From positions 78,779-142,778 of the forward strand of contig JALFWW010000019.1 in NCBI GenBank assembly GCA_022786605.1: a stretch of DNA of 64,000 nt, written 5' to 3'. Positions 8,921-18,323 of the stretch are shown here, piece after piece. The notes beneath the pieces were generated by a model that saw nothing but the letters and a program-made list of their open reading frames with translations, searched no databases and was not told where the DNA came from. Positions within the stretch are counted from its first letter, which is position 1; each line of letters opens with the position of its first letter. This DNA is from Clostridia bacterium. GTDB taxonomy: Bacteria; Bacillota; Clostridia; Lachnospirales; Anaerotignaceae. A program made the position numbers and the translations under genes.

Positions 8921-9784
8921 ATGACAGAAGAACTACGGGCGCAGCTTATGGGCGTAAAGCTGACAAAAAAAGAAAAACTCATCGCGGAGTTTATTCTGGA
9001 TAATTTCGCGGAAGCATGTTTCATCACATCGACGGAAATCGCAAGACGCCTGCAGGTCAGCGACTCCTCTGTCATTCGCTTCACCCGCACACTGGGGTAT
9101 ACAGGCTTCATGGATTTCCAGCGGAGCATCCGCAAAACCTATACAGAACGCATCAACAGCGTTTCCGACAACATCACCATTCCGTCAGAAAGACTGAAAC
9201 TGAGTATTGGTAAGCTGGATCAGAGCGACATCATGGAAAGTTATTTTTCCAATGTGCTGCAAAATCTGAAATCCTGTGTCAACCAGAACGATTCCCTGTC
9301 CTTTGAACGGGCGGCGGGACTCATCACAGGCAGCAAACGGAAATTCATCGTCACATCCCGTGCAAACTCCTGCGTAGGGGATATGCTGCTTCTGCTGTTG
9401 AAGCATCTGCTGCCGGATGTTTACGAAACATCCCACCCTGCCCTCAACGTCATCGACCATCTTTGCGACATTACGGAAAATGACTGTATCGTTGCCGTCA
9501 GCTTCCCCCGTTATTCGGAAATGGACTTGTTGGCAGCCCAGATGGCTTATGAAGCCGGCGCAAAGATCGTCCTCATTACAGACAAAGCAAGTTCCCCTTT
9601 GGCAAAGTATGCCACACAGCTGCTCACTGTCAGCGTAGACAGCAATACCTTCTTCAACTCCTATGTTGCGGTGCTGTTCACCATGGAACTGCTGTGCTCC
9701 TTCATCAGTAAAAAAATGGGGTATTCCACAGAAGCAAAATTGCAGCTCATCGACAAATATCTGTCTAAAGTGGGGCTGTTCTAA
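8921..9784 (+). CDS. MurR/RpiR-family transcriptional regulator
   Basis: HTH_6 N-terminus (LTKKEKLIAEFILDN...TSTEIARRLQVSDSSVIRFTRTLGYTGF) and SIS domain. Confidence 0.9.
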   Translation: MTEELRAQLMGVKLTKKEKLIAEFILDNFAEACFITSTEIARRLQVSDSSVIRFTRTLGYTGFMDFQRSIRKTYTERINSVSDNITIPSERLKLSIGKLDQSDIMESYFSNVLQNLKSCVNQNDSLSFERAAGLITGSKRKFIVTSRANSCVGDMLLLLLKHLLPDVYETSHPALNVIDHLCDITENDCIVAVSFPRYSEMDLLAAQMAYEAGAKIVLITDKASSPLAKYATQLLTVSVDSNTFFNSYVAVLFTMELLCSFISKKMGYSTEAKLQLIDKYLSKVGLF

Positions 9785-9936
9785 TCATCTTTGACAAACA
9801 AACAACAGAAATAGAAAGCCGGAATTCCATGGACCAAATGTCCTGAAACGCCGGCTTTTTTCTTTGCGGGAAATCCAATGGGATAAACCACTTTCTTTGC
9901 GGTTTGTATCGCTTTCTTTCAGAGAGCGGCTTCTTT

Positions 9937-10221
9937 TTATGCGTTTTTCAAGGCATCCAAAGACGCGAAAAACAGATCATAGGCATCTTCCCAGCCATCC
10001 AGGGGATAACTCGCGCCCCCATTGCAGCTTTTGAGCAGATTGGAGGTGTACTCCTCCCCTTCTCCGAACAATTCTCCTACGGTAATGGGAAAGCCTTTTT
10101 CCGTTGCCAATGTGCACAGGGCAAGTGCCGGGTCCGCTTCCATTCTGGTCCCTTCCAGAGCAGCCAGCAAAGCAGGGTCCGCTTTTGCCATCTCCAGTAA
10201 TTTCCATAAATTTTCGTTCAT
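9937..10221 (-). CDS. Nif11-like small protein
   Basis: MNENLWKLLEMAKADPALLAALEG...LCTLATEKGFPITVGELFGEGEEY resembles Nif11/NHLP leader domain; follows feoB. Confidence 0.55.
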   Translation of the reverse strand: MNENLWKLLEMAKADPALLAALEGTRMEADPALALCTLATEKGFPITVGELFGEGEEYTSNLLKSCNGGASYPLDGWEDAYDLFFASLDALKNA

Positions 10222-10288
10222 TTCTGCCACCGCCTTCTTTTGTTCCTTTTCAAATACTTTTTCAGTATAGCACATTTTTTCCGAAAAA

Positions 10289-12313
10289 TTAAGTCAAACC
10301 AAACAAACAGAAGATACCATGGACTGCGGCGCACAAACAAATGCCAATGACTGTTGGCAGTAAGAAGGAAACTGCTGTCCATCTCCAGCTGTCTGTTTCC
10401 TTGCGGATGGTCAGAAGCGTAGTGGCGCAGGGAAAATGATTCAGGGAAAACAGAATAGCACAGACAGCCGTTGTCCAAGTCCAGCCATTTGCCATAAGCA
10501 TTGCCCCTGTCTGACTGCCTCCCTCCATCAACATGCCGCTTTGACTGTAAAACATGAGCAGAATGGGCAGCACAATCTCATTGGCAGGCAGTCCCAGCAG
10601 AAATGCCAGCAAAATAGGACCGGAAAGCCCCATAAGCCCACCCAAAGGCTCCAGAAACATGGCAATCTGTGTCAGCAGTGTGCCATCTCCTACAGGGATC
10701 CGCTGGAGCAGCCAAATGACTGCCCCTGCCGGCGCCGCCGCTGTGATGGCGCGCCCTAGCACAAAAATGGTTCTATCCAGCAAACTCCTTACAAGGACCT
10801 GACCGATCTGGGGACGGCGAAAAGGCGGCAATTCCAGCACAAAAGCAGAGGGCATCCCCCGCAGCAATGTTCGACTCAGGAAAAAAGAAACCAACAGTGT
10901 CATGCCCACCGAAATCCCAATGACCACAAAAAGAGTAAAACCAGACATCCAAGCCTTTCCTCCCGACAAAAACACTGCCGTTAGCAGCAGAATCGTCGGA
11001 AACCGTCCATTGCAAGGCACAAAGTTATTGGTCAATATGGCAATGAGCCGTTCTCTGGGGGAATCAATGATGCGGCATGCCGTGACCCCTGCGGCATTGC
11101 AGCCAAAGCCCATACAAAGTGTCAATGCCTGTTTGCCGTGAGCCCCTGCCCGCCGGAACAGCCCATCTAACTGAAATGCAATTCGCGGCAGCAGACCACA
11201 GTCCTCCAACAGGGTAAACATGGGAAAAAAGATAGCCATAGGCGGCAGCATGACAGAAACCACCCAGCTTACCGTCAAAAATACCCCATCCATGAGCAGA
11301 CTTTCCAGCCAGACAGGGCTTGACACCAGCACACTGCGGCATTCTGTCCCCAACTGGGTAAAGGCGGACATGAGCCATTGAGAAGGCGCATTTGCTCCCA
11401 CTGCCGTGATCCAGAACACTAGCGCCAGCAAAAGCAGCATCACCGGTACTCCTGTCCGTTTCCGCAGAAACAGTTTATCCATCTGTGCTGTTGTATCTGC
11501 CTGTATTTCATCCTTTTTGCAGACAGCAGAAGCCAGTGTTTCTGCCCGTTTCTGAAAACAAAGAGAGCGTTCTTTTCGATAAAGGGCAAAAACTTCCTCC
11601 TCCCCCGCAAAATACGCCCTGCATCTGCTTTGCCAATTCCGCAATTCTGCATCCGGCAAAACATCCTCCTCTTTTTGCCAAAGAAAATCCAGCAGAAGGG
11701 GTCTGTTTCTGCTTTCCGGCAGCAGGTCTTCTCCCTCTGCCAGCAGTTCTTCAAATGCCGCTGGCAAAGCCTTATGAAAAGGCGTATGGCGCACATGGGG
11801 CTCCTGCTCCATGACCTGTTCCAAAGCCGCTGTCAAATCTGACAACCCTCTTCCCGTTCTGGCGGCTGTTTTCACCACGGGAACACCTGTCAAAGCTGAC
11901 AGCTTTTTTTCATCAATGTGAATTCCTTTTTTCTCCGCCTCGTCTGACAGATTCAGACACAGCACACACCGGGGCATCAATTCCATGACCTGCAAAGCCA
12001 AAGGCAGGTGACGTTCCAAACAAGAAGCATCCACCACCACTGCCACAGCATCAGCACCGCCAAAAGCCAGAAAATCCCGGGCGCAGGCTTCTTCGGCTCC
12101 AGCGGAAAAGAGGGAATAAATCCCCGGCAGGTCTACCAGAACCGCCTCTTTTTTCCCAAGCCAAAACCGTCCCTCTGCCCTGCCAACGGTTTTCCCAGAC
12201 CAGTTGCCTGTATGCTGCTTCAGCCCAGTCAAGGCATTGAACAGGGTGCTCTTTCCCGTATTGGGATTGCCTGCCAAAGCGATACATGGTCTTTTTTCCT
12301 CACCCATCCTCAT
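10289..12313 (-). CDS. feoB: ferrous iron transporter FeoB
   Basis: GNPNTGKSTLFNALTG G1 motif, DLPGIYSL, Gate/nucleoside-recognition TM domains; ATGA overlap with feoA. Confidence 0.95.
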   Translation of the reverse strand: MRMGEEKRPCIALAGNPNTGKSTLFNALTGLKQHTGNWSGKTVGRAEGRFWLGKKEAVLVDLPGIYSLFSAGAEEACARDFLAFGGADAVAVVVDASCLERHLPLALQVMELMPRCVLCLNLSDEAEKKGIHIDEKKLSALTGVPVVKTAARTGRGLSDLTAALEQVMEQEPHVRHTPFHKALPAAFEELLAEGEDLLPESRNRPLLLDFLWQKEEDVLPDAELRNWQSRCRAYFAGEEEVFALYRKERSLCFQKRAETLASAVCKKDEIQADTTAQMDKLFLRKRTGVPVMLLLLALVFWITAVGANAPSQWLMSAFTQLGTECRSVLVSSPVWLESLLMDGVFLTVSWVVSVMLPPMAIFFPMFTLLEDCGLLPRIAFQLDGLFRRAGAHGKQALTLCMGFGCNAAGVTACRIIDSPRERLIAILTNNFVPCNGRFPTILLLTAVFLSGGKAWMSGFTLFVVIGISVGMTLLVSFFLSRTLLRGMPSAFVLELPPFRRPQIGQVLVRSLLDRTIFVLGRAITAAAPAGAVIWLLQRIPVGDGTLLTQIAMFLEPLGGLMGLSGPILLAFLLGLPANEIVLPILLMFYSQSGMLMEGGSQTGAMLMANGWTWTTAVCAILFSLNHFPCATTLLTIRKETDSWRWTAVSFLLPTVIGICLCAAVHGIFCLFGLT

Positions 12314-12534
12314 TCCACCGCCTTCACTTGGATTTGTGCCGCATCGCTGTCCCGAAGGGCAATGCGGGTCTGTTTTACATGATACAGGCGTGTGCCGCCC
12401 CAAGGGCATGTATACAAAGGCATCACCTGACTTTCCTCACAAAACCCCAAATCCAGCAGCCGCAGCAGGCGGCTTTCCACCACCTGGCAGCTCTGCCCCA
12501 GAGGAACTTCCGACAAAAGCATATTTCCATCCAT
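12310..12534 (-). CDS. feoA: FeoA-family iron transport protein
   Basis: LLSEVPLGQSCQVVESRLLRLLDLGFCEESQVMPLYTCPWGGTRLYHVKQTRIALRDSDAAQIQV; RBS ggaggtggg. Confidence 0.88.
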   Translation of the reverse strand: MDGNMLLSEVPLGQSCQVVESRLLRLLDLGFCEESQVMPLYTCPWGGTRLYHVKQTRIALRDSDAAQIQVKAVE

Positions 12535-12619
12535 ATTCCCACCTCCCTGGAAAAATCCTGTTATGCACAATATATGCTGTCAAACAAGGGGTGTGCCTGG
12601 ACAAAAAATCAGACCGGCT

Positions 12620-12643
12620 TTAGAGGCATCTTCATAAGAAAAA
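12620..12643. repeat. dispersed repeat copy D, left fragment (interrupted by IS200)
   Basis: tttagaggcatcttcataagaaaa matches the 5' end of copies A/B/C. Confidence 0.7.
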
Positions 12644-12787
12644 TCAAAACCACCCGTTGAACGGGTGGTTTGACCAGACCCTATAAGGGTCTATCTCTTG
12701 TGGTAGCCCCCTGAAGGGGGCACTGAATAGTCTGACAACCACATTTTTAACTCTGGCTGCCCCCTACTCGGGGACACTTTTTATGCC

Positions 12788-13252
12788 TTATTTCACTGGC
12801 TCACCCGTAAACGGGTCTGTAAATTCCTTTAAACTTATTTGGTCATTCATAATATCGTCTTCTAGCTGATTTTTAATATATTCCTTTATTGCCGTTTTAT
12901 ATCTGCCTACTGTATCTACAAAATATCCTCTACACCAAAAATGACGATTTCCATACTTGTACTTTAAATTTGCATGTCTATCAAATATCATTAAACTACT
13001 TTTACTCTTAAGATATCCCATAAAACCAGATACACTCAAATGCGGCGGAATCTCAACCAACATATGTATATGATTTGAACAACATTCTGCCTCTACAATA
13101 TTTACACCTTTTCTTTCACAGAGTTCTCTTAATATTCTTCCAATATCTGCTTTTAATTTTTTATAAATTACTTGTCTACGATATTTAGGCGCGAACACAA
13201 TATGATATTTGCATATCCATTTGGAATGTGATAAACTTCTTATGTCATTCAT
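12788..13252 (-). CDS. tnpA: IS200/IS605 family transposase TnpA (HUH/Y1)
   Basis: HIHMLVEIPP (HUH), GRYKTAIKEYIKNQ catalytic Tyr; ATG at 13252 has better RBS spacing than the TTG at 13258. Confidence 0.95.
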   Translation of the reverse strand: MNDIRSLSHSKWICKYHIVFAPKYRRQVIYKKLKADIGRILRELCERKGVNIVEAECCSNHIHMLVEIPPHLSVSGFMGYLKSKSSLMIFDRHANLKYKYGNRHFWCRGYFVDTVGRYKTAIKEYIKNQLEDDIMNDQISLKEFTDPFTGEPVK

Positions 13253-13257
13253 TGACA

Positions 13258-13316
13258 AAACCTCCTGCTTCTATATTTTGGTTGCCAGACCAATTTCATT
13301 ATAGCGCAGGAGGTTT
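13258..13316 (-). promoter_or_regulatory. 5' UTR stem sequestering the tnpA Shine-Dalgarno
   Basis: aaacctcctgc (13258-13268) pairs with gcaggaggttt (13306-13316); on the minus strand the aggagg RBS is inside the stem. Confidence 0.6.
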
Positions 13317-13389
13317 CTTTCTTATACTAAAGTATTTTTACCTACCCCCAGTTGAACTGGGGGTTTTGTCATACCTATTCGGCGTACAA

Positions 13390-13506
13390 CAAAGAAAGCC
13401 GAAATCCTTCTCATGACAAAGGATTCCGGCTTTCTTATGATATTGAGATTTTATTTGATCTGTTTTCTTCTGAAGACAGCCATCACAATTCCCTTTGAGA
13501 AATCAA
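13390..13506. repeat. dispersed repeat copy D, right fragment
   Basis: caaagaaagccgaaatccttctcatgacaaaggattccggctttctt...gagattttatttgatctgttttctt. Confidence 0.7.
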
Positions 13507-13543
13507 AGAAAACCAATGTTTCCTGAAAAAGCGCCTGTCTTTT

Positions 13544-14404
13544 TTATTCCTGATTGATGAGTTTGCATGTATAGGCATTGATGATATAAGGCTCTGTCTG
13601 TTCCATCAGATAAATTCGATAACAGGGCACCGCGTACAGCATACCTTCCGATGTCTGGCTTTCTTTATCCGGTAAATCGTATCCAAGTTCCATACGATTC
13701 ACAGTCACAGCGCCTTCCGGCTGGTTTTTCCGTAATTCCCGCATAAATGTGAGCAAAGCTTCATCCCCATAGAAAATATCTTTTTTCTCACCGTTATAGC
13801 CCACCACTGGGCAGTATACAAGCTGCACCTGATAAATGCCCGCCTGAGACACAAAAACCCGGAAATGATTAGAAAATACAATGGTATCATCGTACTTTTC
13901 GTAAAATACCACACAATATCCTTCCTCTGTTTCCAATATATCGTAGGAAACGAAATCACCGAAGTTTTTCTCCATATGATCCATATATTCCTCAGCCTTT
14001 TTCAGAGCATCTCCTCGGCTCAAATCGCCCTTTCCCTTTTCCACCTGCGGAAATACCAGATTGCCCTGAGCGCCTTCTATGGTCAGTTCCGCTGTGGAAG
14101 TGCGATATACGGTACTGGTCTGACTGGGGACCACCGTGGTTTTCTCTCCGTCAAAAAACACCCTTTCCAGGTCTTCTTTTGTATATGTGGGCACCATACA
14201 AGCCAGACGGCTCATGGGTTCCATATCCGTAATCAAATCCGTATACATGGTGATGCCGTTTTTGGAAAGCACTTCAAAAATCGCCTTTTCCTGAGAAGCA
14301 GTCATGGCATTCTCACGATTTTGCTGGAAATTCAGCAGCGCCAAACAGGCGTTCAAAATCACCAGCAGCACAATGACGAACTTTTTTGCGTTTTGCCACT
14401 CCAT
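13544..14404 (-). CDS. YycI-like two-component system regulatory protein
   Basis: N-terminal TM anchor (EWQNAKKFVIVLLVILNACLALLNF), position in walR-walK-yycH-like operon. Confidence 0.75.
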   Translation of the reverse strand: MEWQNAKKFVIVLLVILNACLALLNFQQNRENAMTASQEKAIFEVLSKNGITMYTDLITDMEPMSRLACMVPTYTKEDLERVFFDGEKTTVVPSQTSTVYRTSTAELTIEGAQGNLVFPQVEKGKGDLSRGDALKKAEEYMDHMEKNFGDFVSYDILETEEGYCVVFYEKYDDTIVFSNHFRVFVSQAGIYQVQLVYCPVVGYNGEKKDIFYGDEALLTFMRELRKNQPEGAVTVNRMELGYDLPDKESQTSEGMLYAVPCYRIYLMEQTEPYIINAYTCKLINQE

Positions 14405-14430
14405 AGACTGCCTCCTTTCTGCTCAGGGTT

Positions 14431-15885
14431 TTAGGAATTCGTGGTTGCGTTGACCACTGTTTCCGGTTCTGTTTCTGTCACTGCTGTCTGTTCCGGCAGG
14501 GTACTGTCTGTTTCAATGAGGAATATTCGATCATAGAGGTTCACGAACCACTGCAGGCGGATACCCTCTGTTCTGTCCGCAAAATATCCCAGCGCAATAT
14601 TCTTGACATCGGCGATCTCCCGCTGCTCTACTGTTTCCTGATACAGACGGTTGGCTGCGTCCAGCGCGTCAATGAACTGCACATCCAGTTTGGCGTCCTT
14701 TGCCCCTGACGCTTCATAATTCACCGCATAGCGCCGATATTTCTTAACGGAATTGTTGCTGACAGTCACTTCTATGGCATGTTTCATGCCGATCTCCTGC
14801 TGAATGCTTTCTGACAGATACACAGGCAGTCCATTGACGGCGTAATCAAAGTAATACACCGTTTCATTGCCGCTGCCGCCAATATCCGCCAAATACACAT
14901 CCGTCTGCAAAGACGCGTCATTGGTCATAAAATTACAGCTGACCTGATAGCCGTCCAAAAGGGCTGTTTTGGGACCATCACTGCCGTAGTTTTCATAGTT
15001 ATAATATTCCAGCATACGGCTGCCGGGATGATACCGCAGCACAACAGAACTGTCACTGAATACAAAATTCCCGTTTTCATCCCGCTGGCTCCAGTCCACA
15101 GAGAAATTACGGAAAAACCGTTCCGCCGTATTTTCCAGCAGTACCCGGCTGACTGCCCCCTCCTGCTCAAAGGCAGGCACCTGCCGTACTGTATCGTAAT
15201 GATACGGCAGTTCCGCCCATTGGGGCAGGAACAAATTCCGTCTGAGGACAGCAGAACTGGTTTTTTGTCCCGTAGAGATATAAACCATCTCTCCCTTTGG
15301 TTCCGTCTGAAGCGCCTCAAAAAGTATGGGCGCAGATTTGCTTTTAAAAGCGCGATAAACCACACAGTCATTGGTCTGAGAATTGACAAAATACGCCTTG
15401 CTTTCCTCACCTGTTCTTCTTGCCGGAACGATGGTGATATAATCAAAGGTTTCCAATTCCTGCCCATTTTTCAGACTGCGCATGCCTTCCAGATAATCGT
15501 CCATATCAATCATAAAATCATACTGCATGACCATACATTTATTCTGCAGCATTTCCTTCCAGTCGGCTTGTTCCAAATCCATACTCTCGCCAATATTTTC
15601 CGCCAGAATCTCCTGCAATACATCATTGGCTTTCTTCAGCATTTCACTGCTGCCCACCTGATCGGGATAATACACGGAAAAATTAGAGGCTCCGTCCCCC
15701 ACAGCGTATCTGGTGGCCAACAGGGCGTTTGTTTCCGATGTTTCCTCCGTTGTGGAAATGGATTCTTTTACCGCACGAAAAAAGTTATGACCTGCTGTTC
15801 CTTCAAGCCATAACTCTCCTGTCTGATACACAGCGGCTATGACCAGAACAACAATGATAACATTTGTAATCCTGTTTCTTTTCAT
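14431..15885 (-). CDS. YycH-like two-component system regulatory protein
   Basis: Single N-terminal TM, large extracellular domain, downstream of walK. Confidence 0.7.
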   Translation of the reverse strand: MKRNRITNVIIVVLVIAAVYQTGELWLEGTAGHNFFRAVKESISTTEETSETNALLATRYAVGDGASNFSVYYPDQVGSSEMLKKANDVLQEILAENIGESMDLEQADWKEMLQNKCMVMQYDFMIDMDDYLEGMRSLKNGQELETFDYITIVPARRTGEESKAYFVNSQTNDCVVYRAFKSKSAPILFEALQTEPKGEMVYISTGQKTSSAVLRRNLFLPQWAELPYHYDTVRQVPAFEQEGAVSRVLLENTAERFFRNFSVDWSQRDENGNFVFSDSSVVLRYHPGSRMLEYYNYENYGSDGPKTALLDGYQVSCNFMTNDASLQTDVYLADIGGSGNETVYYFDYAVNGLPVYLSESIQQEIGMKHAIEVTVSNNSVKKYRRYAVNYEASGAKDAKLDVQFIDALDAANRLYQETVEQREIADVKNIALGYFADRTEGIRLQWFVNLYDRIFLIETDSTLPEQTAVTETEPETVVNATTNS

Positions 15886-15927
15886 TCGATCTCACCGCTT
15901 CTTTATGAATTTATGTTTTCGCGCGCC

Positions 15928-16359
15928 TTAGTACAGACCAGGCAGCGCAATCATGGTTTGCAGATCTTTTTTCAGCTGTTTGGGCAGACGTTTGATCACG
16001 ACTGTGTAAGACGCTTCCTCATAACCAGCTTTGTCTGCTGTCAATGTCACATAGTTATACCCCATTTCCAGTCCAACGGTGGCTGCGAAGATTCCCATGG
16101 AACCTACGGTCACATCCTGTGTGCTCATAACGCTCATATCCCCGTTGGCATCTTTGCAGCTGACAGACACGGAAACCTTTGTATTGGGTTTCGCTTCGCC
16201 GTAAATGGTACGGCTGCTGTCAAAGGTAGACTCTGTTTCTTCCTGATCCAGATCGATACCGCTGCTGACAGTGATGGGGGTTATCTCTGCGGCAAATGCA
16301 CTGACGGGAGAAAAGCACAAAAGTCCTGCCAAAACCAAGCCAAACAATCTTTTTTTCAT
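15928..16359 (-). CDS. small secreted protein of unknown function
   Basis: MKKRLFGLVLAGLLCFSPVSAFAAEI signal peptide; RBS aaggaggtgacgg; within wal operon. Confidence 0.8.
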   Translation of the reverse strand: MKKRLFGLVLAGLLCFSPVSAFAAEITPITVSSGIDLDQEETESTFDSSRTIYGEAKPNTKVSVSVSCKDANGDMSVMSTQDVTVGSMGIFAATVGLEMGYNYVTLTADKAGYEEASYTVVIKRLPKQLKKDLQTMIALPGLY

Positions 16360-16505
16360 CTCCGTCACCTCCTTACCGTCAATCTTGTATTTTTTCACTG
16401 CCATTATTATACAGCAAGAATATTACAGTTTTGTTACAGTGCCCTTACAGTTTCTTAACACCTGATTTTTCCAGTCACTGCGGTGTCGTTTCGGGAAAAA
16501 TCCTG

Positions 16506-18317
16506 TCATTCTGTAGGTCCTCCTGCTTTGAATTCGTGTTCATATTCCAGCTCTGGACGTTCTTTGGGGAACCACATGGTCATGGTGGTGCCTTTGCCAT
16601 ATTCGCTTTCTGCCGTCAGGCGTCCCTTATGGCTTTCCATGATTTCTTTGGCAATGGCAAGCCCCAGACCGGTACCGCCCATGGCACGGCTTCTGGCTTT
16701 GTCCACGCGATAGAAACGCTCGAAAATACGGGGCAGGTCTTCTCTGGTGATGCCCATACCTGTATCTTTGACGGAAATTTTGTAATATTTCTCGTCCTCC
16801 GTGATGAAGATACGGATTTTCGCCTGCTCCAGACTGTATTTGATGGCGTTTGTCACAATGTTGTTGACGACCTGACCCACACGATCTCTGTCGCCGTAAA
16901 TGATGACAGGATGTTCGCAAGGCTCAAAGGTCAGTTCCTGATGTTTCGCCTCGGCATGAATCTTGCTCTGGCGAACGGTAGTCATAAGGAATTCGTTCAT
17001 TTCGATTTCCGTGATATTCAGGCGCACCTGCTTGTTGTCAAAACGGGAAAGCTGCAGCAAATCCCGTACCAAAAACGCCATACGGTCGGATTCGCTGTCG
17101 ATGATAGACAAAAATTCCATAGCTGTTTCCCTGTCGTCCAGCGCCCCTTCCATAAGGGTTTCCGTGTAGCTTTTGACCGTAGTCAAAGGCGTACGCAGTT
17201 CGTGGGAAACATTTGCCACAAATTCTTTCCGCATGTCGTCCAGCTTTTTCTGTTCTGTAACGTCCTGCAATACCACCACAACACCTTCCATTTCGTTTTT
17301 GGGGTTGTAGTGGGGGGAGAATGTGGCGTGGATAAACTGCTTATCCACTGGGAATGTGACTGCCTTGGAAGGCTCATCCCCCATATCCAGATAAACGCCA
17401 GTGCTGATATCGAAGGCACGGATAAAATGGGAAAAATCCATATCCATTTTTTCCACCTTCAGCATTTCCTCCGCCGCTGTATTGGCAAGCATCAGTTCGC
17501 CATCCTTGGCAAAGGAGATCACACCGTCACTCATGTTATGCAATATGATTTCCATTCGGTTTTTCTCTTTGGAGATTTCCGATAATGTTTTTCTCAGTTC
17601 CGCCGCCATGTAGTTGAAACTGCTGGTAAGCTGCCCGATTTCGTCGCTGCTGCGGACTTTCAGGCTCTGGTTCAGCTTCCCTTCCGCCATGTTCTTCGCC
17701 CCTCTGGTCAGTGCCAGAATAGGTCCTGTCAGAGTCTGGGCAAAAACATAGCCCATGATAGCCGCTAAAAACAGGGCAATGGATACTGCCACAATGATGA
17801 TCTTTGTGGTTTCGTTGAGGCTGCTCTGCATATCGCTGGCATCCAGACGAGTATACACAATATATTCCACATTGCCGTTCTCATCCGTCACAGGCAGGGC
17901 ATAACTCATCCATTCCTTCAGCAGACCAAAGGAGTCCGTGCTTTTCTTGCCGGAGGAGAATGTGGCTGTGCCGTTCATACCGGCAATGACCGCCTGATCT
18001 GTGTACTGAGTAAAAGGCGCTTTGGGCGAAGTGGTAGACGCGATGGTTTCCCCTTCGGCGCTCAGCACATTTCCCTGGATACCCATGGCATTGGTCACCG
18101 TTGCCTGCAGGTCTTCCTGGAAGCTGTCCGCGTCCCCTGCGTCAATGACCTGTTCCACGATCTTTTCCGCGTAAATCTCCAGCTGCTGTCTTGATTTATT
18201 TATTTCGATATTCCTGAGGCTCAGCAGGATGTATGTCCCGCTGACGATCATCACAATGAGCACCAGCCCCAGATACATCGCGATCAATTTCCATTTTATG
18301 CTGCGCAATGGTCCCAC
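16506..18317 (-). CDS. walK: WalK/VicK-type sensor histidine kinase
   Basis: 2 TM, HAMP, PAS, SHELRTPLTTVKSYTE, GTGLGLAI. Confidence 0.93.
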   Translation of the reverse strand: MGPLRSIKWKLIAMYLGLVLIVMIVSGTYILLSLRNIEINKSRQQLEIYAEKIVEQVIDAGDADSFQEDLQATVTNAMGIQGNVLSAEGETIASTTSPKAPFTQYTDQAVIAGMNGTATFSSGKKSTDSFGLLKEWMSYALPVTDENGNVEYIVYTRLDASDMQSSLNETTKIIIVAVSIALFLAAIMGYVFAQTLTGPILALTRGAKNMAEGKLNQSLKVRSSDEIGQLTSSFNYMAAELRKTLSEISKEKNRMEIILHNMSDGVISFAKDGELMLANTAAEEMLKVEKMDMDFSHFIRAFDISTGVYLDMGDEPSKAVTFPVDKQFIHATFSPHYNPKNEMEGVVVVLQDVTEQKKLDDMRKEFVANVSHELRTPLTTVKSYTETLMEGALDDRETAMEFLSIIDSESDRMAFLVRDLLQLSRFDNKQVRLNITEIEMNEFLMTTVRQSKIHAEAKHQELTFEPCEHPVIIYGDRDRVGQVVNNIVTNAIKYSLEQAKIRIFITEDEKYYKISVKDTGMGITREDLPRIFERFYRVDKARSRAMGGTGLGLAIAKEIMESHKGRLTAESEYGKGTTMTMWFPKERPELEYEHEFKAGGPTE

Positions 18318-18323
18318 TCCGTT

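Larger units (their letters stand above)
12644..13389 (-). mobile_element. IS200/IS605-family insertion sequence (tnpA only)
   Basis: Y1 transposase plus subterminal hairpins aaaccacccgttgaacgggtggttt (12647-12671) and acccccagttgaactgggggt (about 13344-13364); flanks rejoin to an intact repeat copy. Confidence 0.85.

Noticed and set aside
9185-9460. Antisense ORF within the RpiR-family regulator
   Set aside because: No RBS or recognisable domain; the plus-strand HTH/SIS protein explains the region.
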